DNA of 12,592 nucleotides from Prevotellaceae bacterium (lineage in GTDB: Bacteria > Bacteroidota > Bacteroidia > Bacteroidales > Bacteroidaceae). The notes beneath the pieces are model-generated. The model was not told where the DNA came from, made no database searches, and saw only the letters and a program-made list of their open reading frames with translations. Made by a program: the position numbers and the translations under genes. Positions 1 to 5,658 of this stretch are shown one piece after another. The stretch is taken from positions 1 to 12,592 of the forward strand of contig JAJPZF010000223.1 in the NCBI GenBank assembly GCA_021204545.1. Direction: 5' to 3'. Each line of letters begins with the position of its first letter. Positions within the stretch are counted from its first letter, which is position 1.

Positions 1-46
1 CCGCTTCGGCACGTACGGCGACGCCATGCTCGTTCTTCAGGACTAA
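1..46 (+). CDS. queA: queA, 3' end only (tRNA preQ1 ribosyltransferase-isomerase)
   Basis: Partial gene cut by the window edge. Only the last 14 codons and TAA (44-46) are present, read from base 2. The visible end, RFGTYGDAMLVLQD, resembles the conserved C-terminus of QueA (R-F-x-S-Y-G-D-A-M in known family members). QueA moves the ribosyl group of S-adenosylmethionine onto preQ1 at the tRNA wobble position during queuosine synthesis. The folK gene follows after 12 bases in the same direction, and queA-folK is, from memory, a common pairing in Bacteroidales. The call rests on a short tail and the neighbour. Confidence 0.75.
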   Translation, partial: RFGTYGDAMLVLQD

Positions 47-58
47 CCCCCCTCAGGC

Positions 59-478
59 TTGCCCCCTACCCTGCACCGTTTATACCTAAGCCTCGGCTCT
101 AACCTTGGCGACAGGGAAGCCACGCTCCAGCGGGCTCTGCGCCTCATCTCTGAGCGCGTGGGAAGGGTGGAGCGGGTCTCCTCCTTCATCGAGACTGAGC
201 CGCAGGGCTTTCTTTCCTGCCATAAGTTCATCAACGCCTGCTGCCTCGCGCTCACCAGCCTCACACCCCGCCAGTGCCTCCTCGAGACGCAGGCGATAGA
301 GCGGATGCTCGGCAGAAGGGAGAAGACGGAAGGCTGCCGCTACCGCGACCGCGCGATAGACATTGACTTGCTCCTATACGACGACCTGCGCGTCCTGGAG
401 CCGGGCCTCACGCTGCCGCACCCGCGGATGCAAGAGCGGGAGTTCGTGATGAAGCCCTTGGCAGAAATCGGGGCATAG
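59..478 (+). CDS. folK: 2-amino-4-hydroxy-6-hydroxymethyldihydropteridine pyrophosphokinase
   Basis: HPPK transfers pyrophosphate from ATP to 6-hydroxymethyl-dihydropterin in the cytoplasm, the step before dihydropteroate synthase in folate synthesis. The 139-residue product starts with the family signature LYLSLGSNLGDRE (residues 8-20). It carries the metal-binding aspartates in DRAIDIDLLLYD (about 97-108), followed by LPHPRM and the REFVMKPLAEI end. It is slightly shorter than E. coli HPPK (159 residues) but no core motif is missing. The start is TTG at 59: the queA stop lies in the same frame at 44-46 and no in-frame ATG precedes the LSLGSN motif. There is no Shine-Dalgarno sequence, as expected in Bacteroidota. 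The gene is probably cotranscribed with queA, 12 bases upstream. No terminator is seen; the metK promoter begins within 2 bases of its stop. Confidence 0.93.
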   Translation: MPPTLHRLYLSLGSNLGDREATLQRALRLISERVGRVERVSSFIETEPQGFLSCHKFINACCLALTSLTPRQCLLETQAIERMLGRREKTEGCRYRDRAIDIDLLLYDDLRVLEPGLTLPHPRMQEREFVMKPLAEIGA

Positions 479-479
479 C

Positions 480-511
480 CTTGCCTGTTCAGCGGGATTT
501 TCGTATCTTTG
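480..511 (+). promoter_or_regulatory. Bacteroidota-type promoter for the metK operon
   Basis: The -7 box TATCTTTG (504-511) matches TAnnTTTG. CTTG (480-483) serves as the -33 box with a 20-base spacer. Transcription should start near 518, giving a leader of about 144 bases that contains the SAM-II-like element. The promoter starts immediately after the folK stop codon. Confidence 0.75.
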
Positions 512-527
512 CTGCTGAAACAGGTAA

Positions 528-577
528 TGTGGACAGATTTGGCTGCTTGCAACCACAGTAAAAAAAAATGCTAAAAG
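528..577 (+). ncRNA. Probable SAM-II (SAM-alpha type) riboswitch in the metK leader
   Basis: This leader segment carries the primary-sequence hallmarks of SAM-II aptamers. A 5' P1 arm TGTGG (528-532) pairs perfectly with CCACA (553-557). The loop holds GATTTG (536-541) and CTTGCA (546-551). An A-rich joint (559-568) is followed by GCTAAAAG (570-577), matching the conserved 3' GCUAAA strand. In known SAM-II aptamers the U-rich loop and the A-rich 3' strand form a pseudoknot with triplex contacts that binds S-adenosylmethionine. Position fits function, since the next gene is SAM synthetase. The P2 pseudoknot helix is less clear: GCA 549-551 with TGC 569-571 is possible, but no long perfect pairing is visible. 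The class is best known from Alphaproteobacteria; Bacteroidota members have, to my memory, also been reported. Confidence 0.75.
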
Positions 578-661
578 ATAAAGGCGCGCGCACTTTTCAC
601 GCATCCTCCACTTACACTTCTTTATAGAGCGACTAATGAACGAGACTAAAGACACAAAGCG

Positions 662-1921
662 ATGAGTTACTTATTCACGTCAGAGTCGGTGAGCGAGGGA
701 CACCCCGACAAGATAGCCGACCAAATCAGCGACGCGGTGCTCGACAAGCTGCTCGCCTTCGACCCCGACGCCAAGGTGGCTTGCGAGACGATGGTGACGA
801 CGGGGCAGGTCGTGCTGGCGGGGGAGATAAAGACCTCGGCGTACATCGACCTTCAGAGCGTTGCAAGGGAGGTCATCAACAGCATTGGTTATACAAGGAG
901 CGAGCTGATGTTCGACGGCAACTCCTGCGGCGTGCTTAGCGCGATACACGAGCAGAGCCCTGACATCAACCGAGGCGTTGAGCGAACGGAGAAAGAGAGC
1001 CAAGGAGCGGGCGACCAAGGGATGATGTTCGGCTACGCCACCAATGAGACGGACGCTTACATCCCCCTGCCCCTCTACCTTGCCCACCGCCTGCTGATGG
1101 TCTTGGCTGACATCAGGAAGGAGGGAAGCCTTATGCCTTACCTGCGCCCCGACGCCAAGAGCCAGGTGACAGTGCGATACTCTGACGACCACAAGCCCAT
1201 CGGCATAGAGACGATAGTCATCTCAACGCAGCACGACGAGTTCGACGCGGACGAGGCTATGCAGCGGCGCATCAAGAGCGACGTGGTGAGCATACTGATT
1301 CCGAGGGTCAAGCAGAGCATCGCCGACGAGAGGATAAGCTCTATGTTCAACGACCAGATCACTTACCTTGTGAACCCCACTGGCAAGTTCGTCATCGGCG
1401 GACCGCACGGCGACGCGGGCTTGACTGGACGCAAGATAATCGTCGACACGTATGGAGGCAAGGGAGCGCACGGCGGCGGGGCTTTCTCAGGCAAAGACCC
1501 CTCGAAGGTGGACCGCTCGGCAGGCTACGCCGCAAGGCATATAGCCAAGAACATGGTGGCTGCTGGCGTTGCGGACGAGATGCTGGTGCAGGTGAGCTAC
1601 GCCATAGGAGAGGCTCGACCAGTGAGCATCTTCGTGGACACCTACGGCCGCTCGCGCGTCCGTGAGACAGACGCTGAGATAGCCCGGATGATAGGCAGGC
1701 TGTTCGACCTTCGCCCCTATGCCATAGAGCAGGCGCTGAAGCTGCGCAAGCCCATCTACCAAGAGACGGCTGCCTACGGGCATGTGGGCAGAGAGCCAAG
1801 GGTGGTGAGGAAGACGTTCACCTCGAAGTACAACGGCGGGGAGCGCGCGATGGAGGTGGAGCTGTTCACGTGGGAGAAGCTCGACCGTGTGGAGGACATC
1901 AGGCGGGCGTTCAATCTGTAA
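662..1921 (+). CDS. metK: S-adenosylmethionine synthetase (methionine adenosyltransferase)
   Basis: The enzyme makes S-adenosylmethionine from methionine and ATP, releasing phosphate and pyrophosphate; it is a cytoplasmic, usually tetrameric protein. The 419-residue product has all diagnostic motifs: GHPDK (13-17) at the N-terminus, the GAGDQG hexapeptide (115-120), DAGLTGRKIIVDTYGG (251-266) and the glycine-rich GGGAFSGKDPSKVDR (271-285). It is somewhat longer than the E. coli enzyme (384). ATG at 662 begins the canonical MSYLFTSESVSEGHPDK, so the start is secure. It is the first gene of a six-gene run and lies behind a promoter and a SAM-II-like riboswitch, suggesting product feedback. The next gene starts 6 bases after its stop. 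ATA and AGG codons are frequent despite high GC. Confidence 0.98.
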   Translation: MSYLFTSESVSEGHPDKIADQISDAVLDKLLAFDPDAKVACETMVTTGQVVLAGEIKTSAYIDLQSVAREVINSIGYTRSELMFDGNSCGVLSAIHEQSPDINRGVERTEKESQGAGDQGMMFGYATNETDAYIPLPLYLAHRLLMVLADIRKEGSLMPYLRPDAKSQVTVRYSDDHKPIGIETIVISTQHDEFDADEAMQRRIKSDVVSILIPRVKQSIADERISSMFNDQITYLVNPTGKFVIGGPHGDAGLTGRKIIVDTYGGKGAHGGGAFSGKDPSKVDRSAGYAARHIAKNMVAAGVADEMLVQVSYAIGEARPVSIFVDTYGRSRVRETDAEIARMIGRLFDLRPYAIEQALKLRKPIYQETAAYGHVGREPRVVRKTFTSKYNGGERAMEVELFTWEKLDRVEDIRRAFNL

Positions 1922-1927
1922 GGCGGT

Positions 1928-2515
1928 ATGGGAGAAGTCAGGAAGGTGGCGATATACTGCGCAAGCAGCACGCGGCTGAGGGAGCGGTACTACGAGGACG
2001 CGAGGGCTGTGGGCAGGCTGCTTGCCGAGCGTGGGGCGACCGTCATCAACGGGGCAGGTAACATGGGACTGATGAGGGCTTCCTCCGACGGCTGCCTTGA
2101 GGCGGGAGGCAAGGTGATTGGCGTCATCCCCTCTTTCATGGTGAGGCAAGGCTGGCAACACGACGGCCTCACGGAGCTTATCGAGGTGGCGGACATGTCG
2201 ACACGCAAGAACATGATAGCCGACCTGAGCGACGCGAGCCTCGTCTTGCCGGGGGGCTGCGGCACGCTCGACGAGATGTTCGAGCTGATAACCAACAAGC
2301 AGCTGGGGCTTTACCTCAAGCCCATCGTCATTCTCAACACCCTTGGCTACTTCGACCACCTGCTCGCACACTTGCAACGTTCTGTCGAAGAGCACTTCAT
2401 GCGCTCCGTTCACGCCCGGATGTGGACGGTAGCCTCAACGCCCGAGGAAGCGGTCAAGGCAGTGTTCGAGACCCTAAAGTGGAACGCTGACGTAAGACGC
2501 TTCGCCAAGATCTGA
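1928..2515 (+). CDS. LOG-family protein (TIGR00730), probable nucleoside 5'-monophosphate phosphoribohydrolase
   Basis: Members of the LOG (Lonely Guy) family split nucleoside 5'-monophosphates into free base and ribose 5-phosphate. In plants the substrate is a cytokinin nucleotide; the bacterial substrate is often AMP or unknown. The 195-residue cytoplasmic protein has a Rossmann-like fold pattern: KVAIYCASS at the start, NGAGNMGLM (41-49), an RKN triplet (93-95) and the catalytic PGGCGTLDEM (108-117), equivalent to the family PGGxGTxxE. ATG at 1928 lies 6 bases after metK, so the two are cotranscribed. Its TGA shares one base with the next ATG (TGATG). Placement behind metK suggests a tie to adenine or nucleotide salvage, but that is inference; the lysine-decarboxylase name sometimes given to this family is a historical misannotation. 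Confidence 0.9.
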   Translation: MGEVRKVAIYCASSTRLRERYYEDARAVGRLLAERGATVINGAGNMGLMRASSDGCLEAGGKVIGVIPSFMVRQGWQHDGLTELIEVADMSTRKNMIADLSDASLVLPGGCGTLDEMFELITNKQLGLYLKPIVILNTLGYFDHLLAHLQRSVEEHFMRSVHARMWTVASTPEEAVKAVFETLKWNADVRRFAKI

Positions 2516-3507
2516 TGCTCTCCCCGTCTGTCGTCTCAGACACTGTGCCTCACAGGGGCACGATAGCTTGGCGCATAACCCAGAACATGCAGGGCTGTGA
2601 GCCCGAGATGATAGACTCGGTGATACAGGCGAACATACCCCGGCGCATTCACCAGCGAAGCCAGAGACCCGACACGCTCTCCATCCCAGGACTAAAAGGC
2701 AGGAAGACCTACGAGATCAGCGCCGCCGACATCGAGCCAGTCTACACTCTCGGCTTCTTCAAGGAGAACCCCCTGCTTCACCCCGAGCTTCAGGCTGCCG
2801 AGCATGGCTTCAGCGCAGTGCCGGTGCCTTATATGCTTTGGCGCGACGACTGGGTGACGGGCCTTCTGCTGCTCGGCTTCGCGCTGCTCGTTCTCGTAGC
2901 CAACAGGGCAAGACGGCAGTTCGTGCTCCAGGCAAGGAACTTCTTCTATACCCCGCAAAGCGTGGAGACCCCCTTCTCCAAGGACATCGCCTTCGAGGGG
3001 CGCACCGTCCTGTCGATGACGATACTGCTCTGCCTGCTGGGCGTCTTCATGGCCTACGCCTACTCTCAGTACGCCCTCGACCTCTTCCTGAGCCAGCTCT
3101 CGCCCTATCTCCTGCTGTCAATCTACCTCGGCTGCTTCGCCGCCTACTTCGTCGCCAAGCGCGCGGCATACGCCCTCACGGGCTGGGTGTTCTTCACCAA
3201 GGCGCAGCGCAAGCTCTGGGCCGACGCCTGCTCCTTCGTCCTCTCCATCGAGTGTCTGCTTTTCTTCCCGAGCGTGCTCATCTTCGTCTACTTCAACCTG
3301 CCCATAGCTCGCATTGCCTCAGTCCTCTTGGTAATTCTCCTCGCTGCCAAAACGCTGCTCGCCGTCAAGTGCTATTCCATCTTTTTCAGGGGAATCCATT
3401 GCCTTTTCCACTATTTGGTGTACCTTTGCGCTCTTGAAATCGCACCTCTTGTGGCGTTGTGGCAATCTCTGACGCTCATAACCGGGAGGCTGATAATTGA
3501 ATACTGA
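2515..3507 (+). CDS. DUF4271 family multi-pass membrane protein
   Basis: Function unknown. The 330-residue protein matches my recollection of the Bacteroidota-specific DUF4271 family in size, topology and place directly before hemD. Residues 1-110 are soluble and somewhat basic. Predicted membrane segments follow at about 112-130, 165-186, 196-215, 238-260, 264-286 and 296-317, giving six spans. A basic loop (RARRQF, about 131-136) after the first span and FFTKAQRKLW (226-235) suggest cytoplasmic faces. The ATG at 2515 overlaps the LOG stop by one base; ATG codons at residues 25 and 32 are possible alternative starts. The last third of the gene is less GC-rich and contains a promoter (3398-3428) pointing at hemD. 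No catalytic motif was recognised. Confidence 0.82.
   Translation: MLSPSVVSDTVPHRGTIAWRITQNMQGCEPEMIDSVIQANIPRRIHQRSQRPDTLSIPGLKGRKTYEISAADIEPVYTLGFFKENPLLHPELQAAEHGFSAVPVPYMLWRDDWVTGLLLLGFALLVLVANRARRQFVLQARNFFYTPQSVETPFSKDIAFEGRTVLSMTILLCLLGVFMAYAYSQYALDLFLSQLSPYLLLSIYLGCFAAYFVAKRAAYALTGWVFFTKAQRKLWADACSFVLSIECLLFFPSVLIFVYFNLPIARIASVLLVILLAAKTLLAVKCYSIFFRGIHCLFHYLVYLCALEIAPLVALWQSLTLITGRLIIEY
3398..3428 (+). promoter_or_regulatory. Internal promoter for hemD-rnpA-yidD
   Basis: ATTG (3398-3401) and TACCTTTG (3421-3428) are separated by 19 bases, close to the Bacteroidota consensus of TTTG and TAnnTTTG. It lies within the last 110 bases of the DUF4271 gene, in locally AT-richer sequence. A start near 3435 would give a leader of about 78 bases before hemD. 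This would free hemD, rnpA and yidD from control by the metK riboswitch. Confidence 0.6.
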
Positions 3508-3512
3508 GCAAA

Positions 3513-4268
3513 ATGACGAAGCGAATCCTGGTCTCGCAGCCCCGGCCCTCCTCAGAGAAGTCTCCATACTACGACATACAGAGCAAGTTCGATGTCGAGA
3601 TAGTGTTCCGCCCCTTCATCAAGGTGGCAAGCGTAACGGCAAGGGAGTTCCGCTCCCAGCATGTCAACATCCTGGACTTCACGGCGGTAGTCTTCAACTC
3701 ACGTCACGCTGTCGACAACTTCTTCAGCATGGCCAGGCAGCTCCGCATAGACATACCGAATGACATGAAGTACTTCTGCGTCAGCGAGCAGGTGGCTCTC
3801 TACATCCAGAAGTACGTGCAATACCGCAAGCGGAAGGTGTTCTTCGGCTCGACAGGCAAGATGGCAGACCTTTTGCCGCAGATGGCGAGGCATAAGGCCG
3901 AGAGGTATTTCATCCCCCTTAGCGATGTGCACAACGACGACATAGCCAACATGATGGACAGCAAGGGGCTCGCTCACACGGAGTGCGTGATGTACCGCAC
4001 AGTGAGCAACGACTTCGAGCAGGGAGAGCCGTTTGACTATGACCTGATCATCTTCTTCAGTCCAACGGGCATCAATTCTCTCTTGAAGAACTTCCCTAAC
4101 TTCAAGAAGGACTACCCCAACACCGTCATTGGCACCTTCGGCTCAAACACCGCGAGAACCGCCAAGGAGTCGGGGCTGAACGTGGCTCTCGAGGCCCCCT
4201 CTCCCAAGTACCCGAGCATCACGGCAGCTCTGAGTGACTACATCAGGAGCCACTCCTCGGACCTGTGA
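3513..4268 (+). CDS. hemD: Uroporphyrinogen-III synthase (HemD family)
   Basis: HemD closes hydroxymethylbilane to uroporphyrinogen III, inverting ring D, the branch point of heme, siroheme and corrinoid synthesis in the cytoplasm. The family is poorly conserved. The call rests on the 251-residue length, two Rossmann-like halves, and recognisable family positions: KRILVSQPRP at the start, AVVFNSRHAVDNFF (58-71), the second-half strand YDLIIFFSPTGINSLLKNF, then GTFGSNTARTAKESGL. ATG at 3513 sits 5 bases after the DUF4271 stop. The 3' end overlaps the rnpA GTG start by 4 bases. DUF4271-hemD-rnpA-yidD is, from memory, a recurring order in Bacteroidales, which supports the name. It can be read from the metK promoter or from its own promoter at 3398-3428. 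Confidence 0.88.
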   Translation: MTKRILVSQPRPSSEKSPYYDIQSKFDVEIVFRPFIKVASVTAREFRSQHVNILDFTAVVFNSRHAVDNFFSMARQLRIDIPNDMKYFCVSEQVALYIQKYVQYRKRKVFFGSTGKMADLLPQMARHKAERYFIPLSDVHNDDIANMMDSKGLAHTECVMYRTVSNDFEQGEPFDYDLIIFFSPTGINSLLKNFPNFKKDYPNTVIGTFGSNTARTAKESGLNVALEAPSPKYPSITAALSDYIRSHSSDL

Positions 4269-4684
4269 CCGCCGCGCCTGACATCTCCCGCCACACGCTC
4301 GGCAAGGAGGAGCGGCTGCGCGGCAGGAAGCTGATAGACAGGCTCTTCAGCCCGGCGGGCCGCTCGCTTGCCGCCTATCCCCTGCGCGCCGTCTTTTGCC
4401 TTGACCAGAGGGAGGAGGGAGCGGCGGTGCGTGTGCTCGTCTCAGTTCCTAAGCGCCTGCACAAGAGGGCAGTGGACCGCAACCGCCTGCGCCGCCTCGT
4501 CGGGGAGGCTTACAGGTTGAACAAAGGGCTGCTCCTGCCCTCGCTGGGCTCGAGGCGCATGTCCCTCGCCTTCCTGTGGATGAGCCGGCAGATGGAGGGA
4601 TATCAGAGTGTTGAGGCCAGGGTGAGAAGCCTGCTCGAGCGCATAGCCGAGGAAATCCCCGCGGGGCTGGAAGAGTATGCGTGA
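4265..4684 (+). CDS. rnpA: Ribonuclease P protein component
   Basis: RnpA is the small basic protein that binds the RNase P RNA and helps it cut the 5' leader from pre-tRNAs. The 139-residue product has the hallmark RNR region in [18 protein letters not shown] (67-84), preceded by [11 protein letters not shown] and a basic N-terminal [14 protein letters not shown] at 4265 is used as the start and overlaps the hemD TGA (GTGA). This start keeps the conserved region from residue 9 on; no ATG is available nearby in frame. Its 3' end overlaps yidD by 8 bases, the classic rnpA-yidD pair. Unlike many bacteria, no rpmH or dnaA is seen next to it. Confidence 0.95.
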   Translation: MTAAPDISRHTLGKEERLRGRKLIDRLFSPAGRSLAAYPLRAVFCLDQREEGAAVRVLVSVPKRLHKRAVDRNRLRRLVGEAYRLNKGLLLPSLGSRRMSLAFLWMSRQMEGYQSVEARVRSLLERIAEEIPAGLEEYA

Positions 4685-4898
4685 CATAGTGAGCGAGGCT
4701 CTCATCCTGCCCATCCGCCTCTACCGGCGGTTCATCTCGCCCCTCACGCCCCCCTCGTGCCGCTTCACGCCCACGTGCAGCCAGTATGCCGTGGAGGCGC
4801 TGCGCAAGCACGGGCCGCTGAAGGGGCTGGCGCTTGCCCTATGGCGCGTGTTGCGCTGCAACCCGTGGGGAGGCAGCGGCTACGACCCCGTGCCGTGA
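4677..4898 (+). CDS. yidD: Membrane protein insertion efficiency factor YidD
   Basis: YidD is a small membrane-associated protein that assists insertion of inner-membrane proteins together with YidC. The 73-residue product shows the full family signature: [14 protein letters not shown] (10-23), [15 protein letters not shown] (28-42) and [14 protein letters not shown] (60-73), including the conserved cysteines. ATG at 4677 lies inside the end of rnpA, so the two are translationally linked. It is the last gene of the + strand run; the hairpin-rich stretch after it probably ends the transcript. Confidence 0.97.
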   Translation: MRDIVSEALILPIRLYRRFISPLTPPSCRFTPTCSQYAVEALRKHGPLKGLALALWRVLRCNPWGGSGYDPVP

Positions 4899-4962
4899 GA
4901 CGGTTGCGGGAATAGTCCCGAAGGGCGCAGCGACCCAATCGACCATGAGCGATTCGGCGACA

Positions 4963-4990
4963 CTCGCTTCGCGAGCAATTCTTTGTTTTC
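4963..4990 (+). terminator. Candidate intrinsic terminator after yidD
   Basis: A five-pair GC-rich stem CTCGC/GCGAG with loop TTC is followed by AATTCTTTGTTTT. It lies 65 bases after the yidD stop. The T run is interrupted, so this is moderate evidence; the next one at 5014-5038 looks better. Confidence 0.45.
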
Positions 4991-5013
4991 GGGAGAGCTT
5001 CCAGCTCTCTTGG

Positions 5014-5038
5014 GCTCGCTGACGCGAGCAATGTTTTT
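5014..5038 (+). terminator. Candidate intrinsic terminator (best T tract of the array)
   Basis: Six-pair stem GCTCGC/GCGAGC with a TGAC loop, followed by AATG and five T residues (5034-5038). It could stop + strand transcripts from yidD. It is also one unit of the hairpin array. Confidence 0.5.
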
Positions 5039-5137
5039 CCTTCGGGAAGAACTCCGTTCTTCTGGCGGAGCAAGCTCCATTGCTCTCGCTTGCACGAGCG
5101 TTCAGGGGCTTGCCGCGCGCTTATCGCTCATGTTGCG

Positions 5138-5168
5138 GGGCGTGGCTGCCCTAAGGGTCGCCACGCCC
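5138..5168 (-). terminator. Strong hairpin downstream of the WbqC-like gene
   Basis: Arms GGGCGTGGC (5138-5146) and GCCACGCCC (5160-5168) pair over nine positions. Inside, four more pairs form around a TAA loop (5148-5158) after one mismatch. It begins 13 bases past the stop of the - strand gene. There is no T tract on either side, so it may be a 3'-end stabilising hairpin rather than a true intrinsic terminator. Confidence 0.5.
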
Positions 5169-5181
5169 TCCGGCTTGTGCC

Positions 5182-5658
5182 TTACAGGTAGAGGACGCTC
5201 TCGGGTCCCTCCCGGAAGAGCAGGTCGACGATGCTCAGGTCGGGGTGGGGGCATGGTCGTCTTGGGGTGTCTTGGCCTTGGTGTGTCTCTTGTGGGGTGT
5301 CGGGAATGCCGAGCAGTTGGCATACGAGCAGGTGTAGAGCCTCGTTCAGGTCCTGGAGGCGTGTCCATTGCCTTTGGTAGAAGGGAGCGAAGTCGTCGGC
5401 GTAGAACTGGAAGTAGGGGCTGCGTCCGTAGGCGCTTCGGAGAGCGTTCCAGTGCCGGTGTCTCCAGTTGCCGTGTTCGCTCACGAGGGGGTTGTCGTGC
5501 CGGTTATGCGTGTCGCGCCTGAGCGGGATGCTGAGTGTGAGTGTCTGCCCTGCGGGAGTGAGGATGCGGCAGCGGCTCAGCAGGAGCGTGTCGTGTGGCA
5601 TTGCTTCGCCTGCGAGCAGCCTGGAGTAGTGGCAGGCAGGTGCGAGGTAGGCGGTCAT
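5182..5658 (-). CDS. WbqC-like family protein
   Basis: The biochemical role is not established; the WbqC name comes from genes in O-antigen clusters. The 158-residue product has family landmarks: LSRCRILTPAGQ with TLSIPL (28-45), HWNALRSAYGRSPYF (69-83), YADDFAPFY (86-94), LLGIP (115-119) and a C-terminal block SIVDLLFREGPES (142-154) typical of the end of these proteins. It is short for the family (about 200 residues); the region between residues 10 and 28 looks compressed, and a Pro/Gln/His-rich linker lies at 120-139. The ATG at 5658 overlaps the lepB stop (ATGA), so it is the last gene of the dapB-lepB transcript. No signal peptide or membrane segment is seen. The lepB-WbqC pairing is, from memory, common in Bacteroidales. 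Confidence 0.85.
   Translation of the reverse strand: MTAYLAPACHYSRLLAGEAMPHDTLLLSRCRILTPAGQTLTLSIPLRRDTHNRHDNPLVSEHGNWRHRHWNALRSAYGRSPYFQFYADDFAPFYQRQWTRLQDLNEALHLLVCQLLGIPDTPQETHQGQDTPRRPCPHPDLSIVDLLFREGPESVLYL

Larger units (their letters stand above)
4907..5100. repeat. Tandem array of about eight short hairpins with alternating spacing
   Basis: Successive inverted repeats have unrelated arms but similar design. CGGGA/TCCCG is at 4907-4920 and AATCG/CGATT at 4937-4954. CTCGC/GCGAG, loop TTC, is at 4963-4975; GAGAGCT/AGCTCTC, loop TCC, at 4993-5009; GCTCGC/GCGAGC, loop TGAC, at 5014-5029. GAAGAAC/GTTCTTC, loop TCC, is at 5046-5062, GGAGC/GCTCC at 5067-5078, and CTCG/CGAG at 5085-5098. Centres are about 32, 24, 32, 21, 33, 19 and 19 bases apart, so the first part has a composite period of about 53. 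The segment from 4963 resembles the one from 5015 (GCGAGCAAT plus a T-rich run in both). Confidence 0.75.
4899..5181. other. Convergent intergenic stretch, hairpin-filled, no gene seen
   Basis: This gap separates yidD (+) from the WbqC-like gene (-). No plausible protein gene fits: + strand frames that cross it run on as antisense shadows of the neighbouring - strand gene. It contains a row of short inverted repeats (4907-5100) and a larger hairpin (5138-5168). Transcripts from both sides end here. Confidence 0.8.

Noticed and set aside
559..597. Intrinsic terminator in the metK leader
   Set aside because: The A run at 560-568 is on the wrong strand for + termination, and CTTTT at 593-597 is too short and lacks a GC-rich stem directly before it.
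374..655. 93-residue - strand frame opposite the metK leader
   Set aside because: It covers the promoter and riboswitch and runs antisense through folK; the folK part is a reading-frame shadow and no family was recognised.
1487..2413. 308-residue - strand frame
   Set aside because: Antisense to metK and the LOG gene, both firmly identified; it has no recognisable motif.
4899..5181. Insertion-sequence remnant or attachment site
   Set aside because: No transposase fragment, target duplication or long terminal inverted repeat was seen; the structure is many small local hairpins.
4983..5522. 179-residue + strand frame across the hairpin array
   Set aside because: It crosses the inverted repeats and then runs antisense to the WbqC-like gene; low-complexity Arg/Gly/Val product.
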